A DNA stretch of 64,000 nucleotides from Pseudomonas khorasanensis (lineage in GTDB: Bacteria > Pseudomonadota > Gammaproteobacteria > Pseudomonadales > Pseudomonadaceae). Positions within the stretch are counted from its first letter, which is position 1. The number at the start of each line of letters is the position of its first letter. Shown here one piece after another: positions 1 to 8,850 of the stretch. The notes beneath the pieces were generated by a model, which saw nothing but the letters and a program-made list of their open reading frames with translations, did no database searches and was not told the origin of the DNA. The DNA lies in NCBI RefSeq assembly GCF_014268505.2, contig NZ_JABWQP020000014.1, positions 1-64,000 of the forward strand. Reading direction: 5' to 3'. Both the position numbers and the translations under genes were made by a program.

Positions 1-108
1 CTCAAAAAACGGAAATACCCTTCTATATATAGACGCCATCAAACCGAATGCGCAGTATATTGCCCAACTCACACCAACAGCCCGCTTTTGCCTTGGACGA
101 TGCCACGT

Positions 109-996
109 ATGAATGACCAGCCCCGCTCGCTTGCCTCCATGCTGTTTCCGGTTGGCCTGCTCTTGATCGCCATGGCGTCCATCCAGTCAGGTGCTTCTCT
201 GGCCAAGAGCATGTTTCCAATTGTCGGAGCCCAAGGAACCACGACGCTGCGACTGCTATTCGCCAGCTTGATCATGTTGCTGCTGCTACGCCCCTGGCGT
301 GCCCGGCTGACCGCGAAGTCCTTGCGTACCGTGATCGTCTACGGGATGGCATTGGGCGGCATGAACTTTCTCTTCTATATGTCACTGCGCACAGTACCGC
401 TAGGTATAGCGGTTGCGCTCGAATTCACCGGTCCTTTGGCTGTGGCCATATACGCCTCTCGCCGAGCCATCGATTTTCTCTGGATCGCTCTCGCGGCAGC
501 TGGCTTGCTTCTGCTGATACCCACCGGCGCGACCACCGCCGGTATTGATCTGGTTGGCGCAGGGTATGCTCTGGGCGCTGGGCTTTGCTGGGCGTTATAC
601 ATTCTCTTCGGGCAAAAGGCCGGGGCGGACAACGGAGTCACGACTGCCGCTCTGGGCGTGATGATCGCAGCGCTGTTTGTTGCGCCGATCGGAATCGTTC
701 ACGCTGGCGCCGCGCTGCTCACACCCTCTTTAATTCCGATCGCGGTCGGTGTCGCCATTCTGTCGACTGCCCTGCCCTATACGTTGGAAATGGTAGCGCT
801 CACCCGTTTGCCCGCGCGGACGTTCGGCACGTTGATGAGCATTGAACCGGCATTTGGTGCGCTATCAGGGCTGCTTTTTCTCCAGGAATACCTTTCCTTG
901 TCACAATGGCTGGCCATCCTTTGCATTATTCTGGCGTCCGTTGGCGCGACCCTGACCATGGGACACGCCGCGCGACCAGTTGTGGCGGCGGACTGA
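109..996 (+). CDS. rhtA: RhtA-type threonine/homoserine exporter (EamA/DMT family)
   Basis: Inner-membrane exporter of the drug/metabolite transporter superfamily, 295 aa. The sequence is almost wholly hydrophobic, with about ten predicted membrane helices in two EamA repeats. The N-terminal stretch with LLLIAMASIQSG and SLAKSMFPIVGAQG is typical of RhtA proteins, which export threonine and homoserine; the actual substrate here is inferred from the family. The ATG at 109 was chosen because a weak GGA lies 11 bases upstream; a TTG at 88 and an ATG at 100 are in frame and cannot be excluded. It seems monocistronic. Confidence 0.8.
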   Translation: MNDQPRSLASMLFPVGLLLIAMASIQSGASLAKSMFPIVGAQGTTTLRLLFASLIMLLLLRPWRARLTAKSLRTVIVYGMALGGMNFLFYMSLRTVPLGIAVALEFTGPLAVAIYASRRAIDFLWIALAAAGLLLLIPTGATTAGIDLVGAGYALGAGLCWALYILFGQKAGADNGVTTAALGVMIAALFVAPIGIVHAGAALLTPSLIPIAVGVAILSTALPYTLEMVALTRLPARTFGTLMSIEPAFGALSGLLFLQEYLSLSQWLAILCIILASVGATLTMGHAARPVVAAD

Positions 997-1161
997 AGCA
1001 CAATTAAGACGGGTCTGGTAATCGGCGCTTATTTAGGCCATGTTTAGGCCCGTAACCCATCGCCAGGCATGGATTTTTTCGCAAAGGATGCATAACGCTA
1101 CAAGCGTGGACGAATACAGGCAGACCCGAGCGGCAGACTTGCGGCGCTATTAAGGATGGTA

Positions 1162-1443
1162 ATGAAACGAATGTTCCTATTGGTCGCCATACTGGCGATT
1201 GCAGGTTGCGCAGCGACCTCTGAAACCCAGGTCAAACGTGGCAAGAAGGGTCTGCACATCAATTGTTCCGGACTTTCATCTTCCTGGGACAAGTGCTACA
1301 CCAGCGCCGCCAACTCATGCGCGCCCAAAGGTTACAAGGTGATTGCCAAATCCGGGGACTCTGTAGAAGAGCCTGGTGATTACCCGTTCGGCTTGAACCC
1401 GGCCGGTTATACCAGTCGCAGCATGATTGTCATCTGCAAGTAA
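1162..1443 (+). CDS. Small putative lipoprotein, unknown function
   Basis: A 93-aa protein with a signal peptide ending in the lipobox LAIAGC, so the mature protein should be lipid-anchored at a cysteine. The mature part has several more cysteines and a C-terminal segment with YTSRSMIVICK, which suggests a small disulfide-stabilised envelope protein. The ATG at 1162 has AAGGA seven bases upstream; an in-frame ATG lies at 1156. Its stop abuts the end of the convergent TetR gene. I do not recognise a functional family. Confidence 0.7.
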   Translation: MKRMFLLVAILAIAGCAATSETQVKRGKKGLHINCSGLSSSWDKCYTSAANSCAPKGYKVIAKSGDSVEEPGDYPFGLNPAGYTSRSMIVICK

Positions 1444-2013
1444 TCACTCGGTGCGAGGTGAACCGAGCTGTCGGACGATTTCCTCGTGACTCGCACGGAG
1501 CACCGTGCGCTGCATGTCCGGCGTCGCAAGCATCCGCGCGACCACCAAAGCACCGACGCACTGTGACAGTATCGCCCAGGCCAATGTATCGCTCTCCAGT
1601 ATCTGGGCCCAGCTTTGTTGAAGCCGACAGATCCAGACTTCAGCCTGCTCACGCACGATCACATCAGAACGGGCGATCTCCGCCCCCAACGCGGGCAGTG
1701 CACAGCCGGATTCAGGCTGCTCGACATGCGCCATGCTCAAGTATTGCTTGAGACAGCGTTGCAGCCGTTCTCGATCCGCCCCCCCCTGCCCTCCCAGACG
1801 CTCCAGGCTCTGACTCAGCTCGCGCTCGACGATTGCTGCAAACAACGAATCTTTTGAAGAAAAGTGACTGTAGAACGCTGCGCCACTCAAACCGATGGCT
1901 TTCATCAGGCCATCCACCCCTACCGTGGAGAAACCCGATTTCTTCGCCGACAGCGAACTGCTTTGCAACAAACGCTCGCGGGTTTCCAGTTTATGTCCGG
2001 CTGAATAACGCAT
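1444..2013 (-). CDS. TetR family transcriptional regulator
   Basis: A 189-aa repressor-type protein. The N-terminal helix-turn-helix (about residues 10-57) contains GVDGLMKAIGLSGAAFYSHFSSKDSLF, the usual TetR recognition-helix pattern given here only in outline; the rest is a helical ligand-binding domain with no recognisable ligand. It is divergent from the SDR gene at 2103, with a palindrome-rich 89-bp gap between them. The likely role is autorepression and control of the SDR/isomerase pair. Confidence 0.85.
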   Translation of the reverse strand: MRYSAGHKLETRERLLQSSSLSAKKSGFSTVGVDGLMKAIGLSGAAFYSHFSSKDSLFAAIVERELSQSLERLGGQGGADRERLQRCLKQYLSMAHVEQPESGCALPALGAEIARSDVIVREQAEVWICRLQQSWAQILESDTLAWAILSQCVGALVVARMLATPDMQRTVLRASHEEIVRQLGSPRTE

Positions 2014-2065
2014 GTCTTCTCCGCAATGGCTCGCCTTGACGCTGCTTCGATCCTAGCATAACGTT

Positions 2066-2087
2066 CGTTAACTAAACGATCGTTAAC
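2066..2087. promoter_or_regulatory. Candidate TetR operator in divergent gap
   Basis: The sequence CGTTAAC occurs at 2066-2072 and again at 2081-2087, and the perfect palindrome AACGATCGTT lies at 2075-2084. These repeats sit just upstream of the SDR start and downstream of the likely promoter, where a TetR repressor would act. Binding is inferred only from position and symmetry. Confidence 0.5.
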
Positions 2088-2102
2088 CAAAAGGGTTCAC
2101 CC

Positions 2103-2831
2103 ATGAATAACAAGAAGGTCGTGCTGGTCGTTGGGGCTGGCGACGCCACAGGCGGCGCGATTGCCAAGCGTTTTGCCCGCGAGGGATTTACCGCCTGCGT
2201 GACTCGACGCAGTGCCGATAAACTGCAGCCATTGGTTGACGCAATAATCGGTGACGGTGGTGAGGCCCACGGTTTTGCCTGCGATGCGCGAAAAGAAGAA
2301 GACGTCATCGCGCTGATTGAAGACATCGAAACCCGCCTAGGCCCGATTGAAGCTTTCGTCTTCAACATTGGCGCCAACGTGCCGTGCAGCATTCTTGAGG
2401 AGACCGCGCGCAAATATTTCAAGATTTGGGAGATGGCCTGTTTCTCGGGTTTTCTCAATGCCCGCGAAGTGGCCAAGCGCATGGTGAAACGGCAACGCGG
2501 CACGATCCTGTTCACGGGTGCTACGGCCGGTTTGCGCGGTGCCTCAGGATTTGCAGCGTTTGCCGGGGCCAAACACGGCATTCGCGCACTGGCTCAAAGC
2601 ATGGCAAGGGAATTGGGGCCTTTGAATATTCACGTCGCCCATGTTGTGGTTGATGGGGCGATTGATACTGACTTCATTCGTAACAGCTTTCCCGAAAAGT
2701 ATGCAACCAAGGACCAGGACGGCATTCTCAACCCTGAACACATCGCCGAAAACTACTGGTATCTGCACAGTCAGCCCCGGGATGCCTGGACTTTCGAGCT
2801 GGACCTTCGTCCCTGGAATGAACGCTGGTAA
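2103..2831 (+). CDS. SDR family oxidoreductase with Tyr-to-Phe active site
   Basis: A 242-aa Rossmann-fold protein of the short-chain dehydrogenase/reductase superfamily. The cofactor loop reads VVGAGDATGGA (about residues 8-18). Where classical SDRs have Tyr-x-x-x-Lys, this protein has Phe-Ala-Gly-Ala-Lys within FAAFAGAKHG, so the catalytic tyrosine is missing although the lysine is kept. Either it belongs to an atypical SDR branch or it uses another residue. It is preceded by an AAGGG Shine-Dalgarno and followed after 34 bases by an isomerase-like gene, likely co-transcribed. Confidence 0.8.
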   Translation: MNNKKVVLVVGAGDATGGAIAKRFAREGFTACVTRRSADKLQPLVDAIIGDGGEAHGFACDARKEEDVIALIEDIETRLGPIEAFVFNIGANVPCSILEETARKYFKIWEMACFSGFLNAREVAKRMVKRQRGTILFTGATAGLRGASGFAAFAGAKHGIRALAQSMARELGPLNIHVAHVVVDGAIDTDFIRNSFPEKYATKDQDGILNPEHIAENYWYLHSQPRDAWTFELDLRPWNERW

Positions 2832-2865
2832 GCCTTCCCTAAAACAATAAAAGAGCATCCAGATA

Positions 2866-3462
2866 ATGACAAAAACCGTAGAATTTTATTTCGACCTGGG
2901 CAGCCCTGCCACGTATCTGGCCTACACCCAGCTACCGAAGATTTGCGCTGAAACCCAGAGCGAACTGACCTACATACCAATGTTGTTGGGCGGGGTTTTC
3001 AAAGCCACCGGCAATGCATCGCCGGCTATGATCCCGGCGAAAGGGCGTTATATGTTTCAGGATTTGGACCGCTTCGCCAAACGTTACGGCGTCCCGCTCA
3101 GAATCAATCCTCACTTCCCGATCAACACATTGATGTTGATGCGTGCCGTGACCGGTATTCAGCTGCATCAACCACAACGCTTCCACGACTTCATCGATTG
3201 CCTGTTCAAAGCGCTTTGGGTGGAGGGTCGCAATCTCAATGAACCGGCGGCCGTAGCGGCGGTACTGACCGAACATGGCTACGACCCGCAGGAAATACTG
3301 GCGCTGACAAACGATGAGTCAGTCAAAGCCGCGCTGAAGGAAAACACCGAAACCGCCATCAGACGCGGCGTCTTCGGAGCCCCAAGCATGTTCATCGGCA
3401 ACCAGTTGTTCTTCGGTCAGGATCGACTCGACTTCGTTGCAGAGGCGTTGCGCCAAAGCTGA
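2866..3462 (+). CDS. DsbA-fold 2-hydroxychromene-2-carboxylate isomerase-like protein
   Basis: A 198-aa thioredoxin-fold protein of the DSBA/HCCA isomerase family (kappa-class GST-like). It opens with EFYFDLGSPATYLAY, in which the serine after FDLGS replaces the DsbA CxxC motif, and ends with GVFGAPSMFIGNQLFFGQDRLD, the typical cis-proline and substrate-site region. Family members isomerise aromatic ring-cleavage intermediates with glutathione. Pairing with an SDR under a TetR regulator suggests a small catabolic or detoxifying unit; the substrate is unknown. Confidence 0.75.
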   Translation: MTKTVEFYFDLGSPATYLAYTQLPKICAETQSELTYIPMLLGGVFKATGNASPAMIPAKGRYMFQDLDRFAKRYGVPLRINPHFPINTLMLMRAVTGIQLHQPQRFHDFIDCLFKALWVEGRNLNEPAAVAAVLTEHGYDPQEILALTNDESVKAALKENTETAIRRGVFGAPSMFIGNQLFFGQDRLDFVAEALRQS

Positions 3463-3469
3463 AGCCAAA

Positions 3470-3499
3470 CCCCAAGACACCGTAAGCAGTGCCTTGGGG
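3470..3499. terminator. Weak hairpin between convergent genes
   Basis: CCCCAAG (3470-3476) pairs with CTTGGGG (3493-3499) between the ends of two convergent genes. There is no clear T run, so intrinsic termination is only possible. Confidence 0.35.
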
Positions 3500-3509
3500 A
3501 CACAATTGG

Positions 3510-5321
3510 CTAGAGGGCGACAGTACGCTCGTTCAGCCAGTCCAGCGCTGCGCCGTCAAGCAACGGGCTCAGCCGCTCACGCACCTCGGCGTGATAAACG
3601 TTGAGCCACTGCTTTTCTTCCTGCGTCAGCAATTCCGCAATCAGGCAACGGGTATCGATCGGGCACAGCGTCAGGGTTTCGAACTTGAGGAACTCGCCAA
3701 ATTCGCTGCTGCCGGCCTCGCGATTCATCGCCAGGTTTTCGATGCGCACCCCCCAACGGCCCGGGCGATAAGTGCCGGGTTCGATTGAAGTGATCATCCC
3801 CGGTTGCATCGCGGTCTGCGGCGTCGCCGCGGCCTGATAGGCAATCACTTGCGGACCTTCGTGAACATTAAGGAAATAGCCTACGCCATGGCCGGTACCG
3901 TGACCGTAGTCCACGTTTTCAGCCCAGATCGGAGCTCGGGCGATGGCATCGAGAAGCGGCGACAGAATGCCTTTTGGGAAGTGTGCCCGCGACAAGGCGA
4001 TCACCCCTTTCAACACGCGCGTGCAATCACGCTTCTGCTCTTGCGTTGGCGTGCCGACCGGGACCATGCGCGTGATGTCGGTCGTACCGCCAAGGTACTG
4101 ACCGCCGGAGTCGATGAGCAACAGACCATCGCCCTCGATCACTGCGTGTTCTTCTTCAGTGGCGTGATAATGCGGCATTGCGCCGTTGGCGTTGAATGCA
4201 GCGATCGTGTTGAAACTCAGCGAAACGTAGTCGGGACGGCGCTCGCGGGCTGCGGTGAGTTTTTCGTCAATGGTCAGTTCTGTAATCCGCTCGCGGCCCC
4301 AGGCTGATTCCAGCCAGGCAAAAAATTCGCACAGCGCCGCGCCGTCCTGCTCCATCGCTTTGCGGATGTGCTGAGCGTCAGCCTCGCTTTTCTGCGACTT
4401 GGCGAGCGTGGTCGGGTTCAGGCCTTCGACCAGTTTTACACTGCTGTCGAGGTGATCCAGCAAACCGGCTGTCACTCGCGCCGGATCGACCAGCAGGCTC
4501 GCGCCATTTGGAACAGAACGCAGCGCAGCGGCCACTTCGCTGTAGTCACGCAGTGTCACGCCATCCTGTTCCAGCACGGCGCGCAACTCGGCATCCACCT
4601 TGCTCAGCGCGACGAATAGCGTGGCTTGCTGCTGATTGATCAAGGCAAACGAAACAAACACCGGGTTGAACGAAACATCGCCGCCACGCAGGTTGAACAG
4701 CCAGGCGATGTCATCCAGGGTGGCGATGAAATGCCAATCGGCGCCACGCTCGCTCAAGGTTTCGCGCAGTTTGGCGAGTTTTTCACCACGGCTGACCGTC
4801 GCCTGCGGTGGAAGATGCTGATAGATCGGAGCGTTGGGCAGGCTCGGACGATCGCTCCAGACTTCCTGCAACAGATCGATGTCGGTGCGCAGGCGAGCGC
4901 CGCGCGCTTCGAGCTTGCTGCTCAACGTGCGCGCCGAAGCCACGGCCATCACCGCGCCATCGACCGCGACCACCCCGCCTTCCGGGGTTTGTTCGGCCAG
5001 CCAGTCCAGCGGGCCCGGCTGTCCCGGTTGCAGCTTGACCAGTTCGATGCCGCTGCCGCTCAGCTCTTTGGTCGCCTGTTCCCAGTAACGACTGTCGGCC
5101 CATACACCGGCGAAATCAGCGGTAACGATCAGCGTGCCAACCGAACCATGGAAGCCCGACAACCATTGCCGGCCTTGCCAGTAACCCGGCAGGTATTCCG
5201 ACAAATGCGGATCGGCAGAAGGCACCAGCAGCGCGTGAATGTCTTCACGGCGCATCAGTTCACGGGTCTGCGCCAGGCGCTGTGGCACCGATCCTTCGGT
5301 CAAGGTGTTGGAACTCATCAT
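3510..5321 (-). CDS. pepP: Xaa-Pro aminopeptidase (M24B, aminopeptidase P family)
   Basis: A 603-aa cytosolic metallopeptidase removing N-terminal residues before proline. It has two creatinase-like N-terminal domains and a C-terminal pita-bread catalytic domain (about 310-540). The metal ligands are visible: Asp in LLIDSGG, Asp in GTTDITRM, His in GHGTGHGVG, Glu in SIEPGTY and Glu in GVRIEN. The length matches the long three-domain type seen in Pseudomonas and eukaryotes rather than the E. coli PepP of about 440 aa, so the symbol is tentative. It lies 51 bases after a cysteine desulfurase on the same strand. Confidence 0.85.
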   Translation of the reverse strand: MMSSNTLTEGSVPQRLAQTRELMRREDIHALLVPSADPHLSEYLPGYWQGRQWLSGFHGSVGTLIVTADFAGVWADSRYWEQATKELSGSGIELVKLQPGQPGPLDWLAEQTPEGGVVAVDGAVMAVASARTLSSKLEARGARLRTDIDLLQEVWSDRPSLPNAPIYQHLPPQATVSRGEKLAKLRETLSERGADWHFIATLDDIAWLFNLRGGDVSFNPVFVSFALINQQQATLFVALSKVDAELRAVLEQDGVTLRDYSEVAAALRSVPNGASLLVDPARVTAGLLDHLDSSVKLVEGLNPTTLAKSQKSEADAQHIRKAMEQDGAALCEFFAWLESAWGRERITELTIDEKLTAARERRPDYVSLSFNTIAAFNANGAMPHYHATEEEHAVIEGDGLLLIDSGGQYLGGTTDITRMVPVGTPTQEQKRDCTRVLKGVIALSRAHFPKGILSPLLDAIARAPIWAENVDYGHGTGHGVGYFLNVHEGPQVIAYQAAATPQTAMQPGMITSIEPGTYRPGRWGVRIENLAMNREAGSSEFGEFLKFETLTLCPIDTRCLIAELLTQEEKQWLNVYHAEVRERLSPLLDGAALDWLNERTVAL

Positions 5322-5372
5322 GTCTCCTGCTAATCACGTCATCATTATTGTTCGTAGCCGCCAAAGCGGCGG

Positions 5373-6539
5373 TTAAAGCCCTGTTGCCCAGAATGCCGGG
5401 GCACTGGCACAGGCGGTCCTGATCAGTTCGGCAGCCTTGTCGACATCGTCAACGGTGGTAAACCGCCCGAGGCTCAAGCGGATGGTGCGCCCGGCCAGCT
5501 GCGCGTCATGCCCCAGCGCCAGCAGCACGTGGGATGGCGTATTACTCGCGGAGTTACAGGCCGAGGTCGCAGAAAACGCGATCGACTGGCTCAACGCCGC
5601 GCTGTTGAATTCGCCCTCGCTGAAAGTCAGGCTCAAGGTGTGCGGAATGCGTTGCGACGCGCTGCCATTGAGACGTACGCCCGGCAGACTCAGCAGTTGC
5701 TCAAGCAGACGCTCACGCAAGGCGACGATGGTTTTCTTCTCTTCATCGAATGCGGCGGCCGCCACGGCGAATGCCGCACCCATGCCGGCAATCTGATGTG
5801 TCGCCAGGGTCCCTGAGCGCAAGCCACCTTCGTGACCGCCGCCGTGAATCTGCGCCTGCACCCGTTGCTGCGCCTGCGGGCCGACATAGAGAGCACCGAC
5901 GCCTTTGGGACCGTAGAGTTTGTGCGCGGAAAACGACATCAGATCCACCGGCCATCGACTCAGATCAATCGCAACTTTGCCGGCGCCTTGTGCCGCATCG
6001 ACATGAAACAGCGCCTCACGGCTGCGCACAACTTCACCAATCGCCTCGACATCATTGACCGTGCCCAACTCGTTGTTGACCAGCATCAGCGATACCAGAA
6101 ACGTGTCGTCACGCATGGCTTCACTGACCGCTTGCGGCGTGATCAAGCCTTCGGCATCCGGTACCAGATACGTGACCGCGATACCCGAATCCTGCAATTG
6201 CCGGGCGGTGTCGAGAATGGCTTTGTGTTCGATCTGGCTGGTAATGATGTGGCCGCCAGAAAAGCCACGCGCCTGGGCGACGCCTTTGAGGGCGAGGTTG
6301 TTGGACTCGGTAGCACCGGAGGTCCAGACGATTTGATCAGGCCGGGCACCGACCAGATCGGCGACTTGCCGGCGCGCCTGCTCGACCGTTTGCCGGGCCT
6401 GCTGGCCGTAAGCGTGGGAGCTGGAAGCCGGATTGCCGAAGTTACCGTAAAACCCAAGACACTCGATCATCACCTGGATGACCCGCTCGTCCACCGGGGT
6501 GGTGGCGGCATAATCGAAATACAACGGACGTGTGTTCAT
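5373..6539 (-). CDS. Cysteine desulfurase family protein (IscS/NifS-like)
   Basis: A 388-aa PLP-dependent class V aminotransferase. The PLP lysine is in SFSAHKLYGPKG, the start YFDYAATTPVD is standard, and the catalytic loop TSACNSASNTPSHV keeps the cysteine that carries the persulfide. The family converts L-cysteine to alanine plus sulfur for Fe-S clusters or thionucleosides. No isc or suf partner is nearby, so it is an extra orphan copy rather than the housekeeping IscS. It is probably co-transcribed with the downstream aminopeptidase P gene. Confidence 0.8.
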   Translation of the reverse strand: MNTRPLYFDYAATTPVDERVIQVMIECLGFYGNFGNPASSSHAYGQQARQTVEQARRQVADLVGARPDQIVWTSGATESNNLALKGVAQARGFSGGHIITSQIEHKAILDTARQLQDSGIAVTYLVPDAEGLITPQAVSEAMRDDTFLVSLMLVNNELGTVNDVEAIGEVVRSREALFHVDAAQGAGKVAIDLSRWPVDLMSFSAHKLYGPKGVGALYVGPQAQQRVQAQIHGGGHEGGLRSGTLATHQIAGMGAAFAVAAAAFDEEKKTIVALRERLLEQLLSLPGVRLNGSASQRIPHTLSLTFSEGEFNSAALSQSIAFSATSACNSASNTPSHVLLALGHDAQLAGRTIRLSLGRFTTVDDVDKAAELIRTACASAPAFWATGL

Positions 6540-6744
6540 AAAAGGACTCGCAGAGCGTGTTCCGGGATCAGGAGGCTCGTGTCTGCAAACGCAACTGCAC
6601 AGCCTCGTGAGCTGTGCATGGGTTCGAGAGCGTCATCAATACCTGATCGGATGCCGTTAAAGAAGTAGGCTTCATTTAAAAGTGCGTAGGAACGCTCCTG
6701 AAACCGAGCTTAACAGGCATCGGGCCGGCGGTTGAAGCAATGCG

Positions 6745-7359
6745 TCAGTTAAAGCTTTCGAGAAGTAACGGGTACAGCGACATCACCAGCAACGCGGCCA
6801 TGCCCCAGTTGAACACACGCAACCAGCGCGGATCCTTGAGCACATTGCGCAACAGCGTACCGCACGCTGCCCAGACGCCGACGCTCGGAAGATTGATGAT
6901 GGCAAACACAGCGGCAATCACCAGGACATTGGTGAAATAACCCTGCATCGGCGTGTACGTACTGATGGCGCCGATGGCCATGATCCACGCTTTGGGATTG
7001 ACCCACTGGAACGCCGCGGCGCCCAGATAGCTGATCGGCTTAGCCTCGCCGTGTGCGCTGTCGCCGACGGGGCCGGAGTGAGCGATCTTCCAGGCCAGAT
7101 ACAGCAGATACGCCGCGCCGACATAGCGCAGCACCGTATAGAGAATCGGATAAGCCTGGAACACCGCGCCCAGACCGAAGCCTACCGCCACTACCAGGAC
7201 GAAGAAGCCGCAGGTAATGCCGAGCATGTGCGGGATGGTACGGTTGAAGCCGAAATTCACCCCCGATGCCAGCAACATGGTGTTGTTGGGCCCCGGCGTA
7301 ATCGAGGTAACAAGGGCAAACAGGGCAAAGCCCAACAGCAGATCAAGCGAGAGGTTCAT
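6745..7359 (-). CDS. LysE family amino-acid exporter
   Basis: A 204-aa inner-membrane protein with about six hydrophobic helices. The signature SITPGPNNTMLLASGVNFG near the N-terminus is diagnostic of the LysE/RhtB translocator family, which exports amino acids or their analogues. The substrate cannot be read from the sequence. The gene stands alone, with a 205-bp gap to the desulfurase gene in which I see nothing definite. Confidence 0.85.
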   Translation of the reverse strand: MNLSLDLLLGFALFALVTSITPGPNNTMLLASGVNFGFNRTIPHMLGITCGFFVLVVAVGFGLGAVFQAYPILYTVLRYVGAAYLLYLAWKIAHSGPVGDSAHGEAKPISYLGAAAFQWVNPKAWIMAIGAISTYTPMQGYFTNVLVIAAVFAIINLPSVGVWAACGTLLRNVLKDPRWLRVFNWGMAALLVMSLYPLLLESFN

Positions 7360-7459
7360 CGAGTCGGTCCATCAGGGTCAGTCAGGTGTTGACCCTATCC
7401 CACGCCGCTCGGCAAACCCACGGACAGTTAGGGAAAACTTCAAGCAGTACAGTTTGCTT

Positions 7460-7729
7460 TCAGCTTGGACGACCGTGCAGCTGTACGGCACGCTCGGCGC
7501 TCATCTCGCCCTGTTGGTCGAAGCCGAAACTCTTCTGCGGCTGGCCAAGCAATTGGGCTTTTTTCGCATGGTATTCGTCGAACGACAGGCCGCTGCGGTT
7601 CAACGCTTCCAGCGCCAGTTCGCGGGATTCTTCTGCGGTGTAAGGGCGCAACTCCGGCGAAACATGGCTGGCACAGCCGGCAAGTACGAAAACAGCGAGC
7701 ATCAGAGAAACAGTCAGTAAACGATTCAT
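7460..7729 (-). CDS. Small lipoprotein, unknown function
   Basis: An 89-aa protein whose signal peptide ends in the lipobox VLAGC. The mature chain is short and charged (TAEESRELALEALNRSG) and lacks a known domain. The start MNRLLTV was chosen because it begins the signal peptide directly; a longer in-frame start exists at 7810 but adds a non-signal extension. Confidence 0.65.
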   Translation of the reverse strand: MNRLLTVSLMLAVFVLAGCASHVSPELRPYTAEESRELALEALNRSGLSFDEYHAKKAQLLGQPQKSFGFDQQGEMSAERAVQLHGRPS

Positions 7730-7839
7730 GGGAGCGTCCTGGCGAGCAATGTGGGGTCGATGGAGAAAGGCTACGCCCGGGCACGCTCGCGCAGAAATCA
7801 ACGCTCTCAATAGTGGCTATCGGATTTGCGCTAATACGC

Positions 7840-8193
7840 CTAAACCGCCAGGCGGCAGTGCAACGCGTCGTCGTGACTGCGGGCAATGCTGCTGTGGACC
7901 TGGAACGAATTGAAGGTCACGGTTTTCGCTCGATGGGCGCGGATCAATTGCCAGAAGTCCAGTTCGCCGCTTTCGAAACTGCGAAACGCCGCCTCCCCCG
8001 CCTCCCGGGTTTGCCATTGCAGCAAGCTCAACACGCGGCGGCCGTCGTCGCTGGCCTGCACGCTGGCGCTGAGAAAACCGTCGTAGCGTTGGGCCAGGCG
8101 CTCGGTCTGCACCGCCAATGCCGAGACCAGCGCCGGCTGCTCACGGGGTTCGATTTCGAATTCGATCAATTGGGTAAAGCTGCGATTGCTCAT
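7840..8193 (-). CDS. Antibiotic biosynthesis monooxygenase (ABM) domain protein, SoxR target
   Basis: A 117-aa protein with a dimeric ferredoxin-like ABM fold (FTQLIEFEIEPREQPALV at the start, then GFLSASVQASDDGRRVLSLL in part). It is divergent from soxR, like PA2274 next to soxR (PA2273) in P. aeruginosa, which is one of the few SoxR-induced genes there. The likely role is redox handling of a quinone- or phenazine-like compound; the substrate is unknown. The start at 8193 begins the ABM strand directly and lies about 43 bases from the predicted transcription start. Confidence 0.75.
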   Translation of the reverse strand: MSNRSFTQLIEFEIEPREQPALVSALAVQTERLAQRYDGFLSASVQASDDGRRVLSLLQWQTREAGEAAFRSFESGELDFWQLIRAHRAKTVTFNSFQVHSSIARSHDDALHCRLAV

Positions 8194-8242
8194 GGAAAGC
8201 CCCCACTTATCTTGAAGCGAGCCTTGCGACCCGAAGAGCTGC

Positions 8243-8273
8243 AGGGTAAAACCTCTAGTTAAGTCAAGGTCAA
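8243..8273 (-). promoter_or_regulatory. SoxR-type promoter with SoxR box in a 19-bp spacer
   Basis: On the minus strand TTGACC (8273-8268) and TACCCT (8248-8243) are separated by 19 bases, the over-long spacer typical of MerR-family activated promoters. The dyad CCTCTAGTTAAGTCAAGG (8252-8269, plus strand) matches the SoxR box CCTCAAGTTAACTTGAGG at 14 of 18 positions. It would drive the ABM gene on SoxR oxidation. Confidence 0.8.
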
Positions 8274-8286
8274 GAGCATTTTCAGC

Positions 8287-8742
8287 ATGATCAGCAAAGA
8301 CAAGGTGCACAAACCGCTCACCGTGGGAGAAGTCGCTGCGCGCAGTGGCGTGGCGGTCACGGCCCTGCACTTTTATGAATCCAAAGGCCTGATCAAGAGT
8401 GAACGCAATGCGGGCAATCAGCGCCGCTATCCACGCGCCGTGCTGCGCCGGGTGGCCCTGATCAAAGTCGCTCAGCGGCTGGGCATACCGCTGGCCGAGA
8501 TCGGCGAGGCGCTGAAAATCCTCCCTCAGGACCGCGCACCGTCGGCGGCGGACTGGAAAGTTCTGTCTGAACAATGGCGGCGCGAACTCGATGAGCGGAT
8601 CAATCAGCTGGCGCTTCTACGCGATCAGCTCACCGGTTGCATTGGCTGTGGCTGCCTGTCGATGGAGGCCTGTCCATTGCGAAACAAGGGCGACGTGCTG
8701 GGAGAACAGGGACCGGGCCCGCACTTTCCGCTGGAAAAATAA
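8287..8742 (+). CDS. soxR: Redox-sensitive transcriptional activator SoxR
   Basis: A 151-aa MerR-family regulator. The N-terminal winged helix contains LTVGEVAARSGVAVTALHFYE, and the C-terminal cluster CIGCGCLSMEAC holds the four cysteines (CxxCxCx5C) that bind the [2Fe-2S] redox sensor. In Pseudomonas SoxR responds to redox-cycling compounds rather than running a SoxS cascade. It is divergent from the ABM gene and shares the operator region. Confidence 0.95.
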   Translation: MISKDKVHKPLTVGEVAARSGVAVTALHFYESKGLIKSERNAGNQRRYPRAVLRRVALIKVAQRLGIPLAEIGEALKILPQDRAPSAADWKVLSEQWRRELDERINQLALLRDQLTGCIGCGCLSMEACPLRNKGDVLGEQGPGPHFPLEK

Positions 8743-8850
8743 GCGCTGCTCGTCGGGGGAAAATCTGCGCTGCAGGGACGGTTCTATAGTGATTGCTCCG
8801 GACAAATCCGGTGAAGCCACATTCATTAGAACAAAATCAGGGAGACTGCC

